This document shows positions 48,344-57,241 of a DNA stretch of 64,000 bases, piece by piece. The notes beneath the pieces are model-generated. The model was given only the letters and a program-made list of their open reading frames with translations. It did no database searches and was not told the origin of the DNA. Location of the stretch: NCBI RefSeq assembly GCF_008107685.1, contig NZ_VIRF01000073.1:30261-94260 (forward strand). The letters run 5' to 3'. The translations under genes were made by a program, and so were the position numbers. The stretch's first letter is position 1, and each line of letters starts with the position of its first letter. The DNA is from Novosphingobium sp. BW1. GTDB taxonomy: Bacteria; Pseudomonadota; Alphaproteobacteria; Sphingomonadales; Sphingomonadaceae.

Positions 48344-50137
48344 ATGGGATCGCGGCTTGTTGTCCGCCTCGGCTATTGCTCCGATGCCGGAGCCAAGGAG
48401 GCCAACCAGGATTTCGGCGATGCGTTCGTGCCCGAGGACGGGGCGAGCCTAGCCACGAAGGGGATCGCGCTGGCGCTGGCCGATGGCATCAGCACCAGCG
48501 CGCGGGGGCGCGAGGCGGCCGAGCTTGCCGTGTCCTCCTTCCTGACCGACTATATGGCGACGCCCGAGGCCTGGTCCGTGCCGACAAGCGCGGAGCGGGT
48601 CATCGCGGCCATCAATTCCTGGCTCTTTGCCCGCAACACCGGCGGGCAGGGTCCGGCGCTGGGGGACAGCGCGCGCGAGCGCGGCCTTGTTACGACATTC
48701 AGCGCGCTCATCCTCAAGGGCCGGTCGGCCTTTGTCTTCCATGTGGGCGATGGCCGGGTCGCGCATCTCTCGGACGGGACCTGCCGGGTCCTGACGCAGG
48801 CGCACCGGGTGAACCTGGGTGGCGGGGAGAGCCTTCTTGCCCGCGCGCTCGGCATCGATCGCCGGGTCGAGGTCGACCACGTGCAAACAGCTATCGCCGC
48901 GGGCGACGTCTTCGTCCTGACGAGTGATGGCGTGCACGAGCATCTTGGCGATGCGGACATGCGGGCGGCGCTTGCCCTGCCCGATGCCCAGCGCGCCGCC
49001 GAAGCGCTCGTGGAAGCGGCCCGCGCGGCAGGTAGCGGGGACAACCTTACTGCGCAGGTTCTGCGCGTGGAGGCTCTGCCCGACGGCGATCTGGCCGACG
49101 TGATCGGGGATGGGCGCGAGCTGCAACCCGCGCCGCCGCTCATGGCCGGACAGAGCTTTGAAGGGCTGAAGGTGCTGCGCACGCTCCACGCCGGCCATCG
49201 CAGCCATGTCTATCTTGTGCGCGAGGATGCGCGTGGGCACCGCCTTGTCCTCAAGGCCCCTGCGACCGAGCAGGCCAGCCACGCGCAGGAACTTCAGCGC
49301 CTGATGCTGGAGGAATGGGTCGCGCGGCGCGTGAAAAGCAGCCACCTGCTATCCTCCCCGCCGGCCAGCAGCAAACGCCGTCACGCCTATGCGCTGTTCG
49401 AATACCTGCCCGGCCAGACTCTGGAGGAATGGGCCCACGCGCAGATTGAAACCGACCTTGCGGCCGTGCGCAGCCTCGTCAAGCAGGTGGCGCGCGGGCT
49501 CCTGGCGCTCCATCGCCGCGAGATCCTGCATTGTGACCTGCGGCCCGCCAACGTCATCGTAGATGCCGATGGCACGGCGCGGATCGTCGACTTTGGCTCC
49601 GCGCTTGTCGCCGGGCTCGAGGAACTGGCCCCGCGCGCAGGCGAGGCGCTCTATGCAGGCACGATGCAGTTCACCGCGCCCGAGATCTGGCTTGGTCATG
49701 CGCCCACGCGCGCCAGCGATCTGTGGTCGCTGGGCGCACTCGCCTATTTCCTGCTCACCCGAAGCCTGCCCTATGGCCCGCGTCTCAGCGCGGCCGAGAC
49801 GCGGGCCGCGCAGCGCAAGCTGCGGTATGTTCCCGCGAGCGAGATCAACCCCGAGGTGCCCGACTGGATGGACGCGGCGCTGGCCTGCGCGCTCGCGCTC
49901 GAACCCGCGCAGCGCTACGCCGAGCTATCGGAATTCACCTACGATCTTTCCCGCCCGAATGCGGCGCTGCGGCCCGTCACCGCGCGGCCGTTGCTGGCGC
50001 GCCGTCCCGAGCGGGCGTGGCAGGCAATCAGCGTGCTTCTCGCGTTGGCGCTGGCCGCCTCGTTGCTGTTTGGCGGGCAGCTCCCGGGGCGTCCTGCCTC
50101 CATTCCATCCCGAGACGTAAAGGAGAGAGACCAATGA
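48344..50137 (+). CDS. Fused PP2C-type protein phosphatase and Ser/Thr protein kinase
   Basis: A 597-residue protein. An N-terminal PP2C domain (about 1-240) has LADGISTSARGREAA, HVGDGRVAHLSDG, LTSDGVHEHL and GSGDNLTAQV. A kinase domain (about 265-535) has the Walker-like lysine K304, HCDLRPANV (D398, with HRD changed to HCD), DFGSA (D416) and TAPEIWL. A transmembrane helix (VLLALALAASLLFGG) near 565-580 anchors it. It lies after the nitrite channel and overlaps cynS by four bases. It may reversibly phosphorylate a component of the nitrate system; the target is unknown. Confidence 0.92.
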   Translation: MGSRLVVRLGYCSDAGAKEANQDFGDAFVPEDGASLATKGIALALADGISTSARGREAAELAVSSFLTDYMATPEAWSVPTSAERVIAAINSWLFARNTGGQGPALGDSARERGLVTTFSALILKGRSAFVFHVGDGRVAHLSDGTCRVLTQAHRVNLGGGESLLARALGIDRRVEVDHVQTAIAAGDVFVLTSDGVHEHLGDADMRAALALPDAQRAAEALVEAARAAGSGDNLTAQVLRVEALPDGDLADVIGDGRELQPAPPLMAGQSFEGLKVLRTLHAGHRSHVYLVREDARGHRLVLKAPATEQASHAQELQRLMLEEWVARRVKSSHLLSSPPASSKRRHAYALFEYLPGQTLEEWAHAQIETDLAAVRSLVKQVARGLLALHRREILHCDLRPANVIVDADGTARIVDFGSALVAGLEELAPRAGEALYAGTMQFTAPEIWLGHAPTRASDLWSLGALAYFLLTRSLPYGPRLSAAETRAAQRKLRYVPASEINPEVPDWMDAALACALALEPAQRYAELSEFTYDLSRPNAALRPVTARPLLARRPERAWQAISVLLALALAASLLFGGQLPGRPASIPSRDVKERDQ

Positions 50138-50577
50138 TGACCAAGTCCGATGTCACCACCATGATCCGAGCGGCCAAGCGCGAGAAGGGGATCGGCTGGG
50201 CCGCGATTGCCGAAGAAGTCGGCCTCAGCGAGGTCTTCGTGACCTCCGCGTGCCTGGGCATGAACAGCCTTTTGCCCGAAGCTGCGGGGAAGCTGGTGGA
50301 CTTTCTGGGCCTGCCGGCGGAGGCCGCGGTGGTGCTGAGCGAGTACCCGACCAAGACGTTCGTTCAGACCGTCCCGACCGATCCGTGCATTTACCGCTGG
50401 TACGAGATCACCGGCGTCTTCGGGGAGGCGTTCAAGGAGCTGGTCCAGGAGAAGTTCGGCGACGGGATCATGAGTGCGATCGACTTTGATATGCAGATCA
50501 ACCGTGTCGCACACGAGAAAGGCGACCGAGTAGAGGTCGTCATGAGCGGCAAATTCCTGCCCTACAAGAGCTGGTAA
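50134..50577 (+). CDS. cynS: Cyanate hydratase (cyanase)
   Basis: A 147-residue protein starting MMTKSDVTTMIRAAKREKGIGW; an AAGGAGAG site precedes. An N-terminal HTH-like domain is followed by the catalytic half with YPTKTFVQTVPTDPCIYRWYEI (Arg), FKELVQEKFGDGIMSAIDFDM (Glu) and VVMSGKFLPYKSW (Ser). It decomposes cyanate with bicarbonate to ammonia and CO2, providing nitrogen or detoxification. Its ATG overlaps the stop of the kinase gene (ATGA), indicating translational coupling. Confidence 0.96.
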   Translation: MMTKSDVTTMIRAAKREKGIGWAAIAEEVGLSEVFVTSACLGMNSLLPEAAGKLVDFLGLPAEAAVVLSEYPTKTFVQTVPTDPCIYRWYEITGVFGEAFKELVQEKFGDGIMSAIDFDMQINRVAHEKGDRVEVVMSGKFLPYKSW

Positions 50578-50634
50578 TCGCTTGGCAAAGTCGTCTTCGA
50601 GGAGGAGGTGGCTTTTCCCTTTTTCGCTGCAGGC

Positions 50635-50804
50635 GCAAAAACAGACTTGCCGGGAACTGTGCGAATCAGTTAAAAACGAAATCAGCGAGAATGCGCCGTC
50701 CGCAGAAGGACGATGTAAGCGCCTCGCCGCACTTTCTGACAACGCGTGGCAACGAAGCCGCCCGTACCATCCCTGCAAGGGGCGTGGTCCGAGGCGGTTT
50801 TTTT
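50635..50804 (+). promoter_or_regulatory. Attenuator leader of the nirB operon (leader 2)
   Basis: Between cynS and nirB, 257 nt contain the same ordered blocks as leader 1: GCAAAAACAGACTTGCC (50635-50651), TGCGAATC (50660-50667), GTGGCAACGAAGCCGCC (50746-50762) and the terminator followed by TTTTTTTGCG. Spacing from the first block to TGCGAATC is 25 nt (24 in leader 1) and on to GTGGCA 86 nt (88 in leader 1). A stem AACTG/CAGTT encloses TGCGAAT. Co-control of nir and nrt by NasT is inferred. Confidence 0.78.
50757..50804 (+). terminator. Leader terminator before nirB
   Basis: CCGCC (50758-50762) pairs with GGCGG (50793-50797), with an inner ACCA/TGGT and CCC/GGG stem, followed by seven T. 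It lies 30 nt upstream of the nirB start and is the likely antitermination target. Confidence 0.85.
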
Positions 50805-50833
50805 GCGTGCGCGTCACGAACGGAGACGCCGAC

Positions 50834-53338
50834 GTGAATGCACCTGTGAACTTCGAGGGGAATGCCTTTCCCGAAGGGCCGCGCGAACGGCTCGTGGTGA
50901 TCGGTAACGGCATGGCCGGGTGCCGCGCGGTGGAGGAGATCCTGGCGCGTGAGCCCGAACGCTTCGAGATCACGATCTTCGGCGCCGAACCGCGCGTGAA
51001 CTACAACCGCATCATGCTCTCGCCCGTTCTCGCAGGTGAAAAGACCTTCGATGAAATCGTCATCAACACGCCCGCGTGGTACATTGATAACGGCATCACG
51101 CTGGTATCGGGCGACAAGGTCGAGCGGATTGATCGCGATACGCAGACCGTCATCGCCGCTTCGGGTCGCACCGAGCCCTACGACAAGCTGCTGATCGCGA
51201 CGGGTTCGGACCCGTTCATCATCCCCGTGCCGGGCAAGGACCTCGACGGTGTCGTGACCTTCCGCGATCTCGATGACGTCGACCGGATGCTGGCGGCGGC
51301 GGACAAGGGCGGAAGCGCGGTCGTGATCGGGGGGGGGCTCCTTGGCCTCGAGGCCGCACACGGTCTCAGCCTGCGCGGCATGCAGGTGAGCGTGATCCAC
51401 CTCATGCCCTCGCTCATGGAGCGCCAGCTCGACGAGGCAGCGGGCTTCCTGCTGCGCAGCGAACTGGAAAAGCGCGGCCAGACCATCCTGACCGGCGCGA
51501 ACACCCAGGAGATCATCGGCAAGGACGGGCACGTGGCCGGCGTGCGCCTGGAAGATGGTACCGAGATTCCCGCCGACATCGTCGTCATGGCAGTCGGCAT
51601 CCGTCCCGCGACGGGGCTTGCCAAGGAGGCCGGCCTCGAGGTTGAGCGCGGCATCCTTGTCGATGACCACATGGTCACCTCCGATCCGAATATTCTGTCG
51701 GTGGGCGAATGTGTCCAGCACCGGGGCCTGTGCTATGGCCTTGTCGCGCCGCTATGGGACATGTGCCGTGCGCTTGCCGACCATGTCACCGATCGGGCGA
51801 CCGGCTACGAAGGCTCGGTCACTTCGACCAAGCTCAAGGTTTCGGGGATCGACCTGTTTTCGGCTGGCGACTTCTCAGGCGGGGAGGGCTGCGAGGACAT
51901 CGTCATGCGCGATGCCGCGCGCGGGATCTACAAGCGGGTCATCGTCAAGGACAACCGGATCGTGGGTGCGGTGCTCTACGGCGATACCACCGATGGCTCG
52001 TGGTACTTCGACCTCCTCAAGAAGGGCGAGGACGTCTCGGAGATCCGCGAGGCCCTGATCTTCGGCCAGGCCTTCGCGTCGGGAGGTGCGCTGCTGGACC
52101 CTAACGCGGCCGTTGCGGCCCTCTCGGACGATGCCGAGATCTGCGGGTGCAACGGCGTTTCCAAGGGCCAGGTGGTCTCGTGCATCGAAGGCGGTGCGCA
52201 TTCGCTCGACGCGGTGCGGTCCGGGTGCAAGGCTTCGGCCTCGTGCGGTTCGTGCACCAATCTGGTTGAGAGCCTGCTGGCCGTGACGCTGGGCGGCGAG
52301 GTCGAGACCGGGCCCGCCACGATGTGCAGGTGCACCAGCTTCAGCCATGACGATGTGCGCGCGCTCATCATCGAGAAGGAGTTGACCTCGATCCCGCACG
52401 TCATGCAGGAGCTGCACTGGTCGACGCCCGATGGCTGCGCCTCGTGCCGTCCCGCGCTCAACTACTATCTGCTCTGCGCGCTCCCCGGCGTTTACGAGGA
52501 CGATCAGAAGAGCCGCTTTGTCAACGAGCGCATGCACGCCAACATCCAGAAGGACGGCACCTACTCTGTCGTTCCGCGCATGTGGGGCGGGCTCACCAAC
52601 CCGCGTGAACTGCGCGCGATTGCCGATGTCGTGGAGAAGTACGATGCGCCCATGGTCAAGGTGACCGGCGGGCAGCGGCTCGACATCTTCGGCATCAAGA
52701 AGGAGGACCTGCCCGCGGTCTGGGCCGATCTCAACGCGGCCGGGATGGTTTCCGGTCACGCCTATGGCAAATCCCTGCGCACAGTGAAGACTTGCGTCGG
52801 TTCGGAATGGTGCCGGTTCGGGACGCAGGACTCCACGGGGCTCGGCGTCAAGATCGAGCGCATGACTTGGGGCAGCTGGATGCCACACAAGTTCAAGATT
52901 GCCGTCTCGGGATGCCCGCGCAACTGTGCGGAGGCGACCATCAAGGATTTCGGCGTGGTCTGCGTCGACAGTGGCTACGAGCTGCACGTGGGCGGCAATG
53001 GCGGCATCAAGGTGCGCGCGACCGATCTGTTGTGCAAGGTGGCCACCGAAGAGGAGGCGATGGAGATGTGCGCCGCCTTCATCCAGCTTTACCGTGAGGA
53101 GGCGCGCTACCTCGAACGCACCGCGCCCTGGATCGAACGTGTCGGGTTGGAGCACGTCAAGCTGGCCCTCGCCGATGCCGAGGCGGTGCGCGCCTACGCC
53201 GCCCGCTTCCACCATTCGCAATGCTTCATGCAGGATGACCCCTGGGCCAAGCGCGCCGCGGGTGAACGCGCCGATCTGCACCAGCACCTGGCAACGGTGC
53301 GACCCTCCGATTCCTCGTACCAGCTGGAGAAGGCATGA
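50834..53338 (+). CDS. nirB: Nitrite reductase (NADH) large subunit
   Basis: An 834-residue protein from a GTG at 50834 with a GGAG site; the upstream open frame overlaps the attenuator. Domains in order: FAD site (RLVVIGNGMAGCRAVEEIL), NAD site (VVIGGGLLGLEAAHGLSLRG), BFD [2Fe-2S] region from C437 (CGCNGVSKGQV, KASASCGSCTN), ferredoxin-like domains, and the sirohaem/4Fe-4S site C654-x5-C660 (CVGSEWCRFG) with C694-x3-C698 (CPRNCAE). It reduces nitrite to ammonium in the cytoplasm. It overlaps nirD by four bases. Confidence 0.96.
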   Translation: MNAPVNFEGNAFPEGPRERLVVIGNGMAGCRAVEEILAREPERFEITIFGAEPRVNYNRIMLSPVLAGEKTFDEIVINTPAWYIDNGITLVSGDKVERIDRDTQTVIAASGRTEPYDKLLIATGSDPFIIPVPGKDLDGVVTFRDLDDVDRMLAAADKGGSAVVIGGGLLGLEAAHGLSLRGMQVSVIHLMPSLMERQLDEAAGFLLRSELEKRGQTILTGANTQEIIGKDGHVAGVRLEDGTEIPADIVVMAVGIRPATGLAKEAGLEVERGILVDDHMVTSDPNILSVGECVQHRGLCYGLVAPLWDMCRALADHVTDRATGYEGSVTSTKLKVSGIDLFSAGDFSGGEGCEDIVMRDAARGIYKRVIVKDNRIVGAVLYGDTTDGSWYFDLLKKGEDVSEIREALIFGQAFASGGALLDPNAAVAALSDDAEICGCNGVSKGQVVSCIEGGAHSLDAVRSGCKASASCGSCTNLVESLLAVTLGGEVETGPATMCRCTSFSHDDVRALIIEKELTSIPHVMQELHWSTPDGCASCRPALNYYLLCALPGVYEDDQKSRFVNERMHANIQKDGTYSVVPRMWGGLTNPRELRAIADVVEKYDAPMVKVTGGQRLDIFGIKKEDLPAVWADLNAAGMVSGHAYGKSLRTVKTCVGSEWCRFGTQDSTGLGVKIERMTWGSWMPHKFKIAVSGCPRNCAEATIKDFGVVCVDSGYELHVGGNGGIKVRATDLLCKVATEEEAMEMCAAFIQLYREEARYLERTAPWIERVGLEHVKLALADAEAVRAYAARFHHSQCFMQDDPWAKRAAGERADLHQHLATVRPSDSSYQLEKA

Positions 53339-53703
53339 TGACTGGCGATTGGCTCGATATTGGCCCGGTCGGACAGATCGAGGCGGGCACCGCGCGCACG
53401 CTTCCGGTAGAAGGCGCGCAGGAACTGGCGATCTTCCACACGCTGCGCGGGGAATTCTTCGCCATCGTGAACGCCTGCCCGCACAAGAAAGGGCCGCTTA
53501 GCCAAGGCATCGTCCATGGCGACGTGGTGACCTGCCCCTTGCACAACTGGAACATCTCACTGCGCGACGGGCGCGCATTGGGCGATGATGAGGGCTGCGT
53601 GCCCACGATCCCGCTCCGGGTCGATGCCGGGCGCATCTATCTCCTGCGCGCGGCGGTGCTGGGCGGGGGCGCTGAGGCGGCGCCTGCCGAGGCAGAGGTC
53701 TGA
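53335..53703 (+). CDS. nirD: Nitrite reductase small subunit, Rieske-type
   Basis: A 122-residue protein with the Rieske [2Fe-2S] motif ACPHKKGPL (Cys, His) and VVTCPLHNWNISL (Cys, His). NirD subunits sit next to NirB; many lack the cluster ligands, but here all four are present. ATG overlaps the nirB stop (ATGA). The Ala/Glu-rich tail is unremarkable. Confidence 0.94.
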   Translation: MMTGDWLDIGPVGQIEAGTARTLPVEGAQELAIFHTLRGEFFAIVNACPHKKGPLSQGIVHGDVVTCPLHNWNISLRDGRALGDDEGCVPTIPLRVDAGRIYLLRAAVLGGGAEAAPAEAEV

Positions 53704-53708
53704 GCGCC

Positions 53709-56297
53709 ATGGGCGACACAGGCCCGATCTGCACGACATGCGCCTATTGCGGGGTCGGCTGCGGCATCACGGCCGACGTTGCAGAAGGTGCCCGCCGCGA
53801 AGTCTCGGTCTCCGGCGATCCCAGCCACCCTGCCAACGCCGGGCGTCTGTGCTCCAAGGGCACGCACCTGGGGGAGACGGTCGGGCTCGAGGGGCGGCTG
53901 CTTCACCCCCAGATCGCGGGGGAGCGTGTGTCCTGGGACAGGGCGAGCGCGCAGGTCGCCGAGCGCATGCGTGCCTGCATTGCCGAACATGGCCCGGACA
54001 GCGTCGCCTTCTATGTCTCGGGCCAGCTTCTGACCGAGGACTACTACGCCGCCAACAAGCTGATGAAGGGCTTTGTCGGCTCGGGCAACATCGATACCAA
54101 TTCGCGCCTGTGCATGGCAAGTGCGGTCGCGGCCTACAACCGCGCCTTCGGCGAGGACGTCGTCCCGTGTTCGTATGAGGACCTGGACGCGGCTGATCTG
54201 ATTCTGCTGGTCGGCTCCAACACGGCCTGGTGCCATCCTGTCGTCTGGCAGCGCATCGAGCGGACCCGTGCGCGCCGGGGTACCCGGATCGTGGTGATCG
54301 ACCCGCGCCGTACCGAGACCGCCGAACAGGCTGACCTGCACGTGCCCATCGCGCCCGATGGCGACATCGCGCTGTTCAATGCGCTGCTCGCCCACATGCA
54401 CGCACAGGGTCTTGTCGATGCCGCCTATATGTCCGCCCATGTTGAGGTCGCGCCCGACTTCTGGGATGATCTTGCCTGCGATCCGGGTGTCGATCCCGCG
54501 ATTTTCGAGGAACTGTGCGCGCTCGTGGCTGCACATCCGCGTATGGTCACGCTGTTCTCGCAAGGAACGAACCAGTCGGTCTGCGGGACCGACAAGGGCA
54601 ACGCCATCATCAACCTGCACCTGGCGATGGGCAGCATCAACTGGATTGGTGCGGGACCGTTCAGCATCACTGGTCAGCCCAATGCGATGGGCGGTCGCGA
54701 GGTGGGCGGACTTGCCAACACGCTGGCCTGTCACCTTGGCTTTTCGGAGGAGGAGCGGCGCGCGGCAGCGGCCTTCTGGAATGCACCTGTCCTGTGCTCT
54801 GGGCCGGGTCTGAAGGCCGTGGACCTGTTTCGGGCCGTGCACGATGGCCGGGTGAAGTTCCTGTGGATCATGGCGACCAATCCGGCGGTCTCGATGCCCG
54901 ACAGCGCCTTCGTGCGCGAGGCACTTGCGCGCTGCCCGACGGTGGTACTCTCCGATGTCATCGCGGACACCGACACCGCCCGGCTTGCCGATATTCTCCT
55001 GCCCGCCGAAGCCTGGGGCGAAAAGAATGGCACGGTGACCAATTCGGAGCGCTGCATCTCGCGCCAGCGCCGCCTGTTCGATGCGCCCGGCGAGACGCGG
55101 GCCGACTGGCGCATCATCGCCGATGTCGCGGCGGCCATGGGCTGGGGCGAGGCGTTCGCTTGGAAGGATGCCGCTGCGGTTTTCCGTGAATACGCAAGGA
55201 TGACAAGTCTCGCGGTTGCGCGCGGAAAGTGCCTCGATCTCACGCGTCTCGGCGACATCTCCAGCGCCGACTATGACGTGTTTGAACCCTTCCAGTGGGG
55301 CGGTGCACGGCCTCTGGCCTCAGGCTATCCGACACCCTCCGGCAAGGCGCGGATGGTCCGCGTCACGGTGCCCGAACGGATGCAGGATGCAGCGTTCCCG
55401 CTTCGCCTCAACACCGTGCGCTACCGTGACCAGTGGCACACCATGACCCGCACGGGCCTCTCGCCAACCTTGTCGCAGCACCGGCCCGAGCCCCTGCTCG
55501 AAGTGCATCCGCGCGATGCAGCGCGCTATGGCGTATCCGCTGGCGGGCTCGCGCGGGTCGTGACCCGGCAGGGCAGCACGGTCTTTCGCGTTGATGTGCG
55601 CGAGGGGCAACGCCCTGGCGAAATCTGCGTGCCGATGCATTGGAGCGATGCCATGAGCGGGGAAGGGCGGGCCAACCGCCTGCCGGGCGCGCAGGTCGAT
55701 CCGGTGTCCGGACAGCCCGGCTTCAAGAATAGCGCGGCGACGCTCGAGCCCGTTGCGGCTGACTGGCAGGCGTTCCTTGTCCGCCGCGATGCCATCGCGC
55801 CCGAGGGCCTTGCCTACTGGGCCCGCGCACGAATCACGGAAGGCTGGCTTTACGAACTGGCGGGAGAAGGCCCGGTCGATCTCGACGCCTTGCTGCCCGA
55901 AGGCGAGCGGCTCGAAGTTGCCGACACCGTTCGAGGTATGCGCCGCGTGGCCGTGCGCGCCGGGGACGGCACGCTGGCCGCAGCGATTTATCTCACCCGT
56001 GCGGGGCAATTGCCGGCACGCACCTGGGTGGCGGGCCAACTGGGACGCGACAGCGCAAGTGCCTGCGAACTTCTCGCGGGCCGCCCGAGCACGCCGCTTC
56101 CGGATCGAGGCCCGATCGTGTGCGTGTGCCATGGCATCGGCGCCAACGATATCGCTGCGGCTTGCGCGGACGGTGCGGACAGTGTCGAAGCCGTGGGGCA
56201 GTGCACTCAGGCCGGAACCAACTGCGGGTCCTGCCGCCCGGCCATCGCGCGCCTTCTCGAAACCTGTGCAACCCAGCCAAGGGAACCTGCCGAATGA
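53709..56297 (+). CDS. nasA: Assimilatory nitrate reductase catalytic subunit with C-terminal BFD domain
   Basis: An 862-residue molybdopterin enzyme. The N-terminal [4Fe-4S] site is CTTCAYCGVGCG plus a later Cys in GRLCSKGTHLG. Mo-bis-PGD binding segments include NIDTNSRLCMASAVAAYNRAFG (Cys ligand), NPMVT-like MATNPAVSMPD and SGYPTPSGKARMV. The last 65 residues are a BFD-like [2Fe-2S] domain (VCVCHGIGANDIAAACADG, CGSCRPAIARLL), as in NasC-type NADH- or ferredoxin-linked reductases. It reduces nitrate to nitrite. The gene starts 5 nt after nirD and overlaps cobA. Confidence 0.95.
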   Translation: MGDTGPICTTCAYCGVGCGITADVAEGARREVSVSGDPSHPANAGRLCSKGTHLGETVGLEGRLLHPQIAGERVSWDRASAQVAERMRACIAEHGPDSVAFYVSGQLLTEDYYAANKLMKGFVGSGNIDTNSRLCMASAVAAYNRAFGEDVVPCSYEDLDAADLILLVGSNTAWCHPVVWQRIERTRARRGTRIVVIDPRRTETAEQADLHVPIAPDGDIALFNALLAHMHAQGLVDAAYMSAHVEVAPDFWDDLACDPGVDPAIFEELCALVAAHPRMVTLFSQGTNQSVCGTDKGNAIINLHLAMGSINWIGAGPFSITGQPNAMGGREVGGLANTLACHLGFSEEERRAAAAFWNAPVLCSGPGLKAVDLFRAVHDGRVKFLWIMATNPAVSMPDSAFVREALARCPTVVLSDVIADTDTARLADILLPAEAWGEKNGTVTNSERCISRQRRLFDAPGETRADWRIIADVAAAMGWGEAFAWKDAAAVFREYARMTSLAVARGKCLDLTRLGDISSADYDVFEPFQWGGARPLASGYPTPSGKARMVRVTVPERMQDAAFPLRLNTVRYRDQWHTMTRTGLSPTLSQHRPEPLLEVHPRDAARYGVSAGGLARVVTRQGSTVFRVDVREGQRPGEICVPMHWSDAMSGEGRANRLPGAQVDPVSGQPGFKNSAATLEPVAADWQAFLVRRDAIAPEGLAYWARARITEGWLYELAGEGPVDLDALLPEGERLEVADTVRGMRRVAVRAGDGTLAAAIYLTRAGQLPARTWVAGQLGRDSASACELLAGRPSTPLPDRGPIVCVCHGIGANDIAAACADGADSVEAVGQCTQAGTNCGSCRPAIARLLETCATQPREPAE

Positions 56298-57091
56298 CTG
56301 CCCCCCGTTACGACGACTTTTGCGAAGGTTCGGTCTGGCTCGTGGGCGCAGGCCCCGGCGATGCCGAACTGCTCACCCGCAAGGCCGAGCGCCTGATCGG
56401 CGCGGCCAGCGTGATTTTCCATGATGCGCTGGTGGGCCCGGGCATCCTTGAGCTGGCAAGCCGGCGCGCGCGCCTTGTCTACGTGGGCAAGCGTTCGGGG
56501 CGTCATTCCAAGGACCAGAAGAGCATCGATGCGCTGATCGTCGAGGCGGCGCTGGCGGGCGAGCGCGTAGTGCGCCTCAAGGGGGGCGACCCCTCGATCT
56601 TCGGGCGGGCTACTGAGGAACTGGACGCGTGCCGCGCGGCCGGTGTGCCGGTGCGGGTGTGCCCGGGCGTCACCGCGGCCAGCGCGGCTGCGGCGGGCAT
56701 CGGCGCTTCACTGACCCTGCGGGGACTTGCCCGCAAGCTGACCTTCGTAACCGCCCATGCGCGAGCAGGCGAGGAGTTGCAACTCGACTGGGAGCGGCTG
56801 GCGGATCCCGAGGCGACACTGGCGGTTTACATGGGCAAGGCGGCGGCTCCTGCGCTGTCGGCGCAGCTGATTGCCGCGGGCCTTCCTGCCGACACCCCCG
56901 TCGCTCTGGTCGAGAACGCAAGCCTGTCCGAGGAGCGCCACTTTCACACCCGTCTCGACCTGCTGCCACTGGCCTCGCGAACCGCGCTTGGCGAGGGTCC
57001 GGCGCTGCTCCTGATCGGCTCGGCGATGGAGCAGAGCCCGAAGACAGAGCGTGAGGAGGTCGTGAAATTTGGCGTTAAGATTCTGAAATAG
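56294..57091 (+). CDS. cobA: Uroporphyrinogen-III C-methyltransferase
   Basis: A 265-residue SAM-dependent methyltransferase: VWLVGAGPGDAELLTRKAERLI, VVRLKGGDPSIFGRATEEL, VCPGVTAASAAAAGIGASLT and VYMGKAAAPALSAQL. It makes precorrin-2, the first step to sirohaem, the cofactor of NirB, which explains its place at the end of the nirBD-nasA operon. It overlaps the nasA stop by four bases. The ferrochelatase and dehydrogenase halves of CysG are not here. Confidence 0.95.
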   Translation: MTAPRYDDFCEGSVWLVGAGPGDAELLTRKAERLIGAASVIFHDALVGPGILELASRRARLVYVGKRSGRHSKDQKSIDALIVEAALAGERVVRLKGGDPSIFGRATEELDACRAAGVPVRVCPGVTAASAAAAGIGASLTLRGLARKLTFVTAHARAGEELQLDWERLADPEATLAVYMGKAAAPALSAQLIAAGLPADTPVALVENASLSEERHFHTRLDLLPLASRTALGEGPALLLIGSAMEQSPKTEREEVVKFGVKILK

Positions 57092-57241
57092 ATTTATAAT
57101 GTCAAAAAATTGGGATACGCGGCCAAGGACCTCGACCATGGGGAGTGGACGAGCCGCGAGGCCGGTTTCCGGCTGCCGAGTTACGGGGCCGGTCTCGCTT
57201 TTATCTCGGCTGTGCCCTCAAGGGGATCGGGCATGTGGCAT

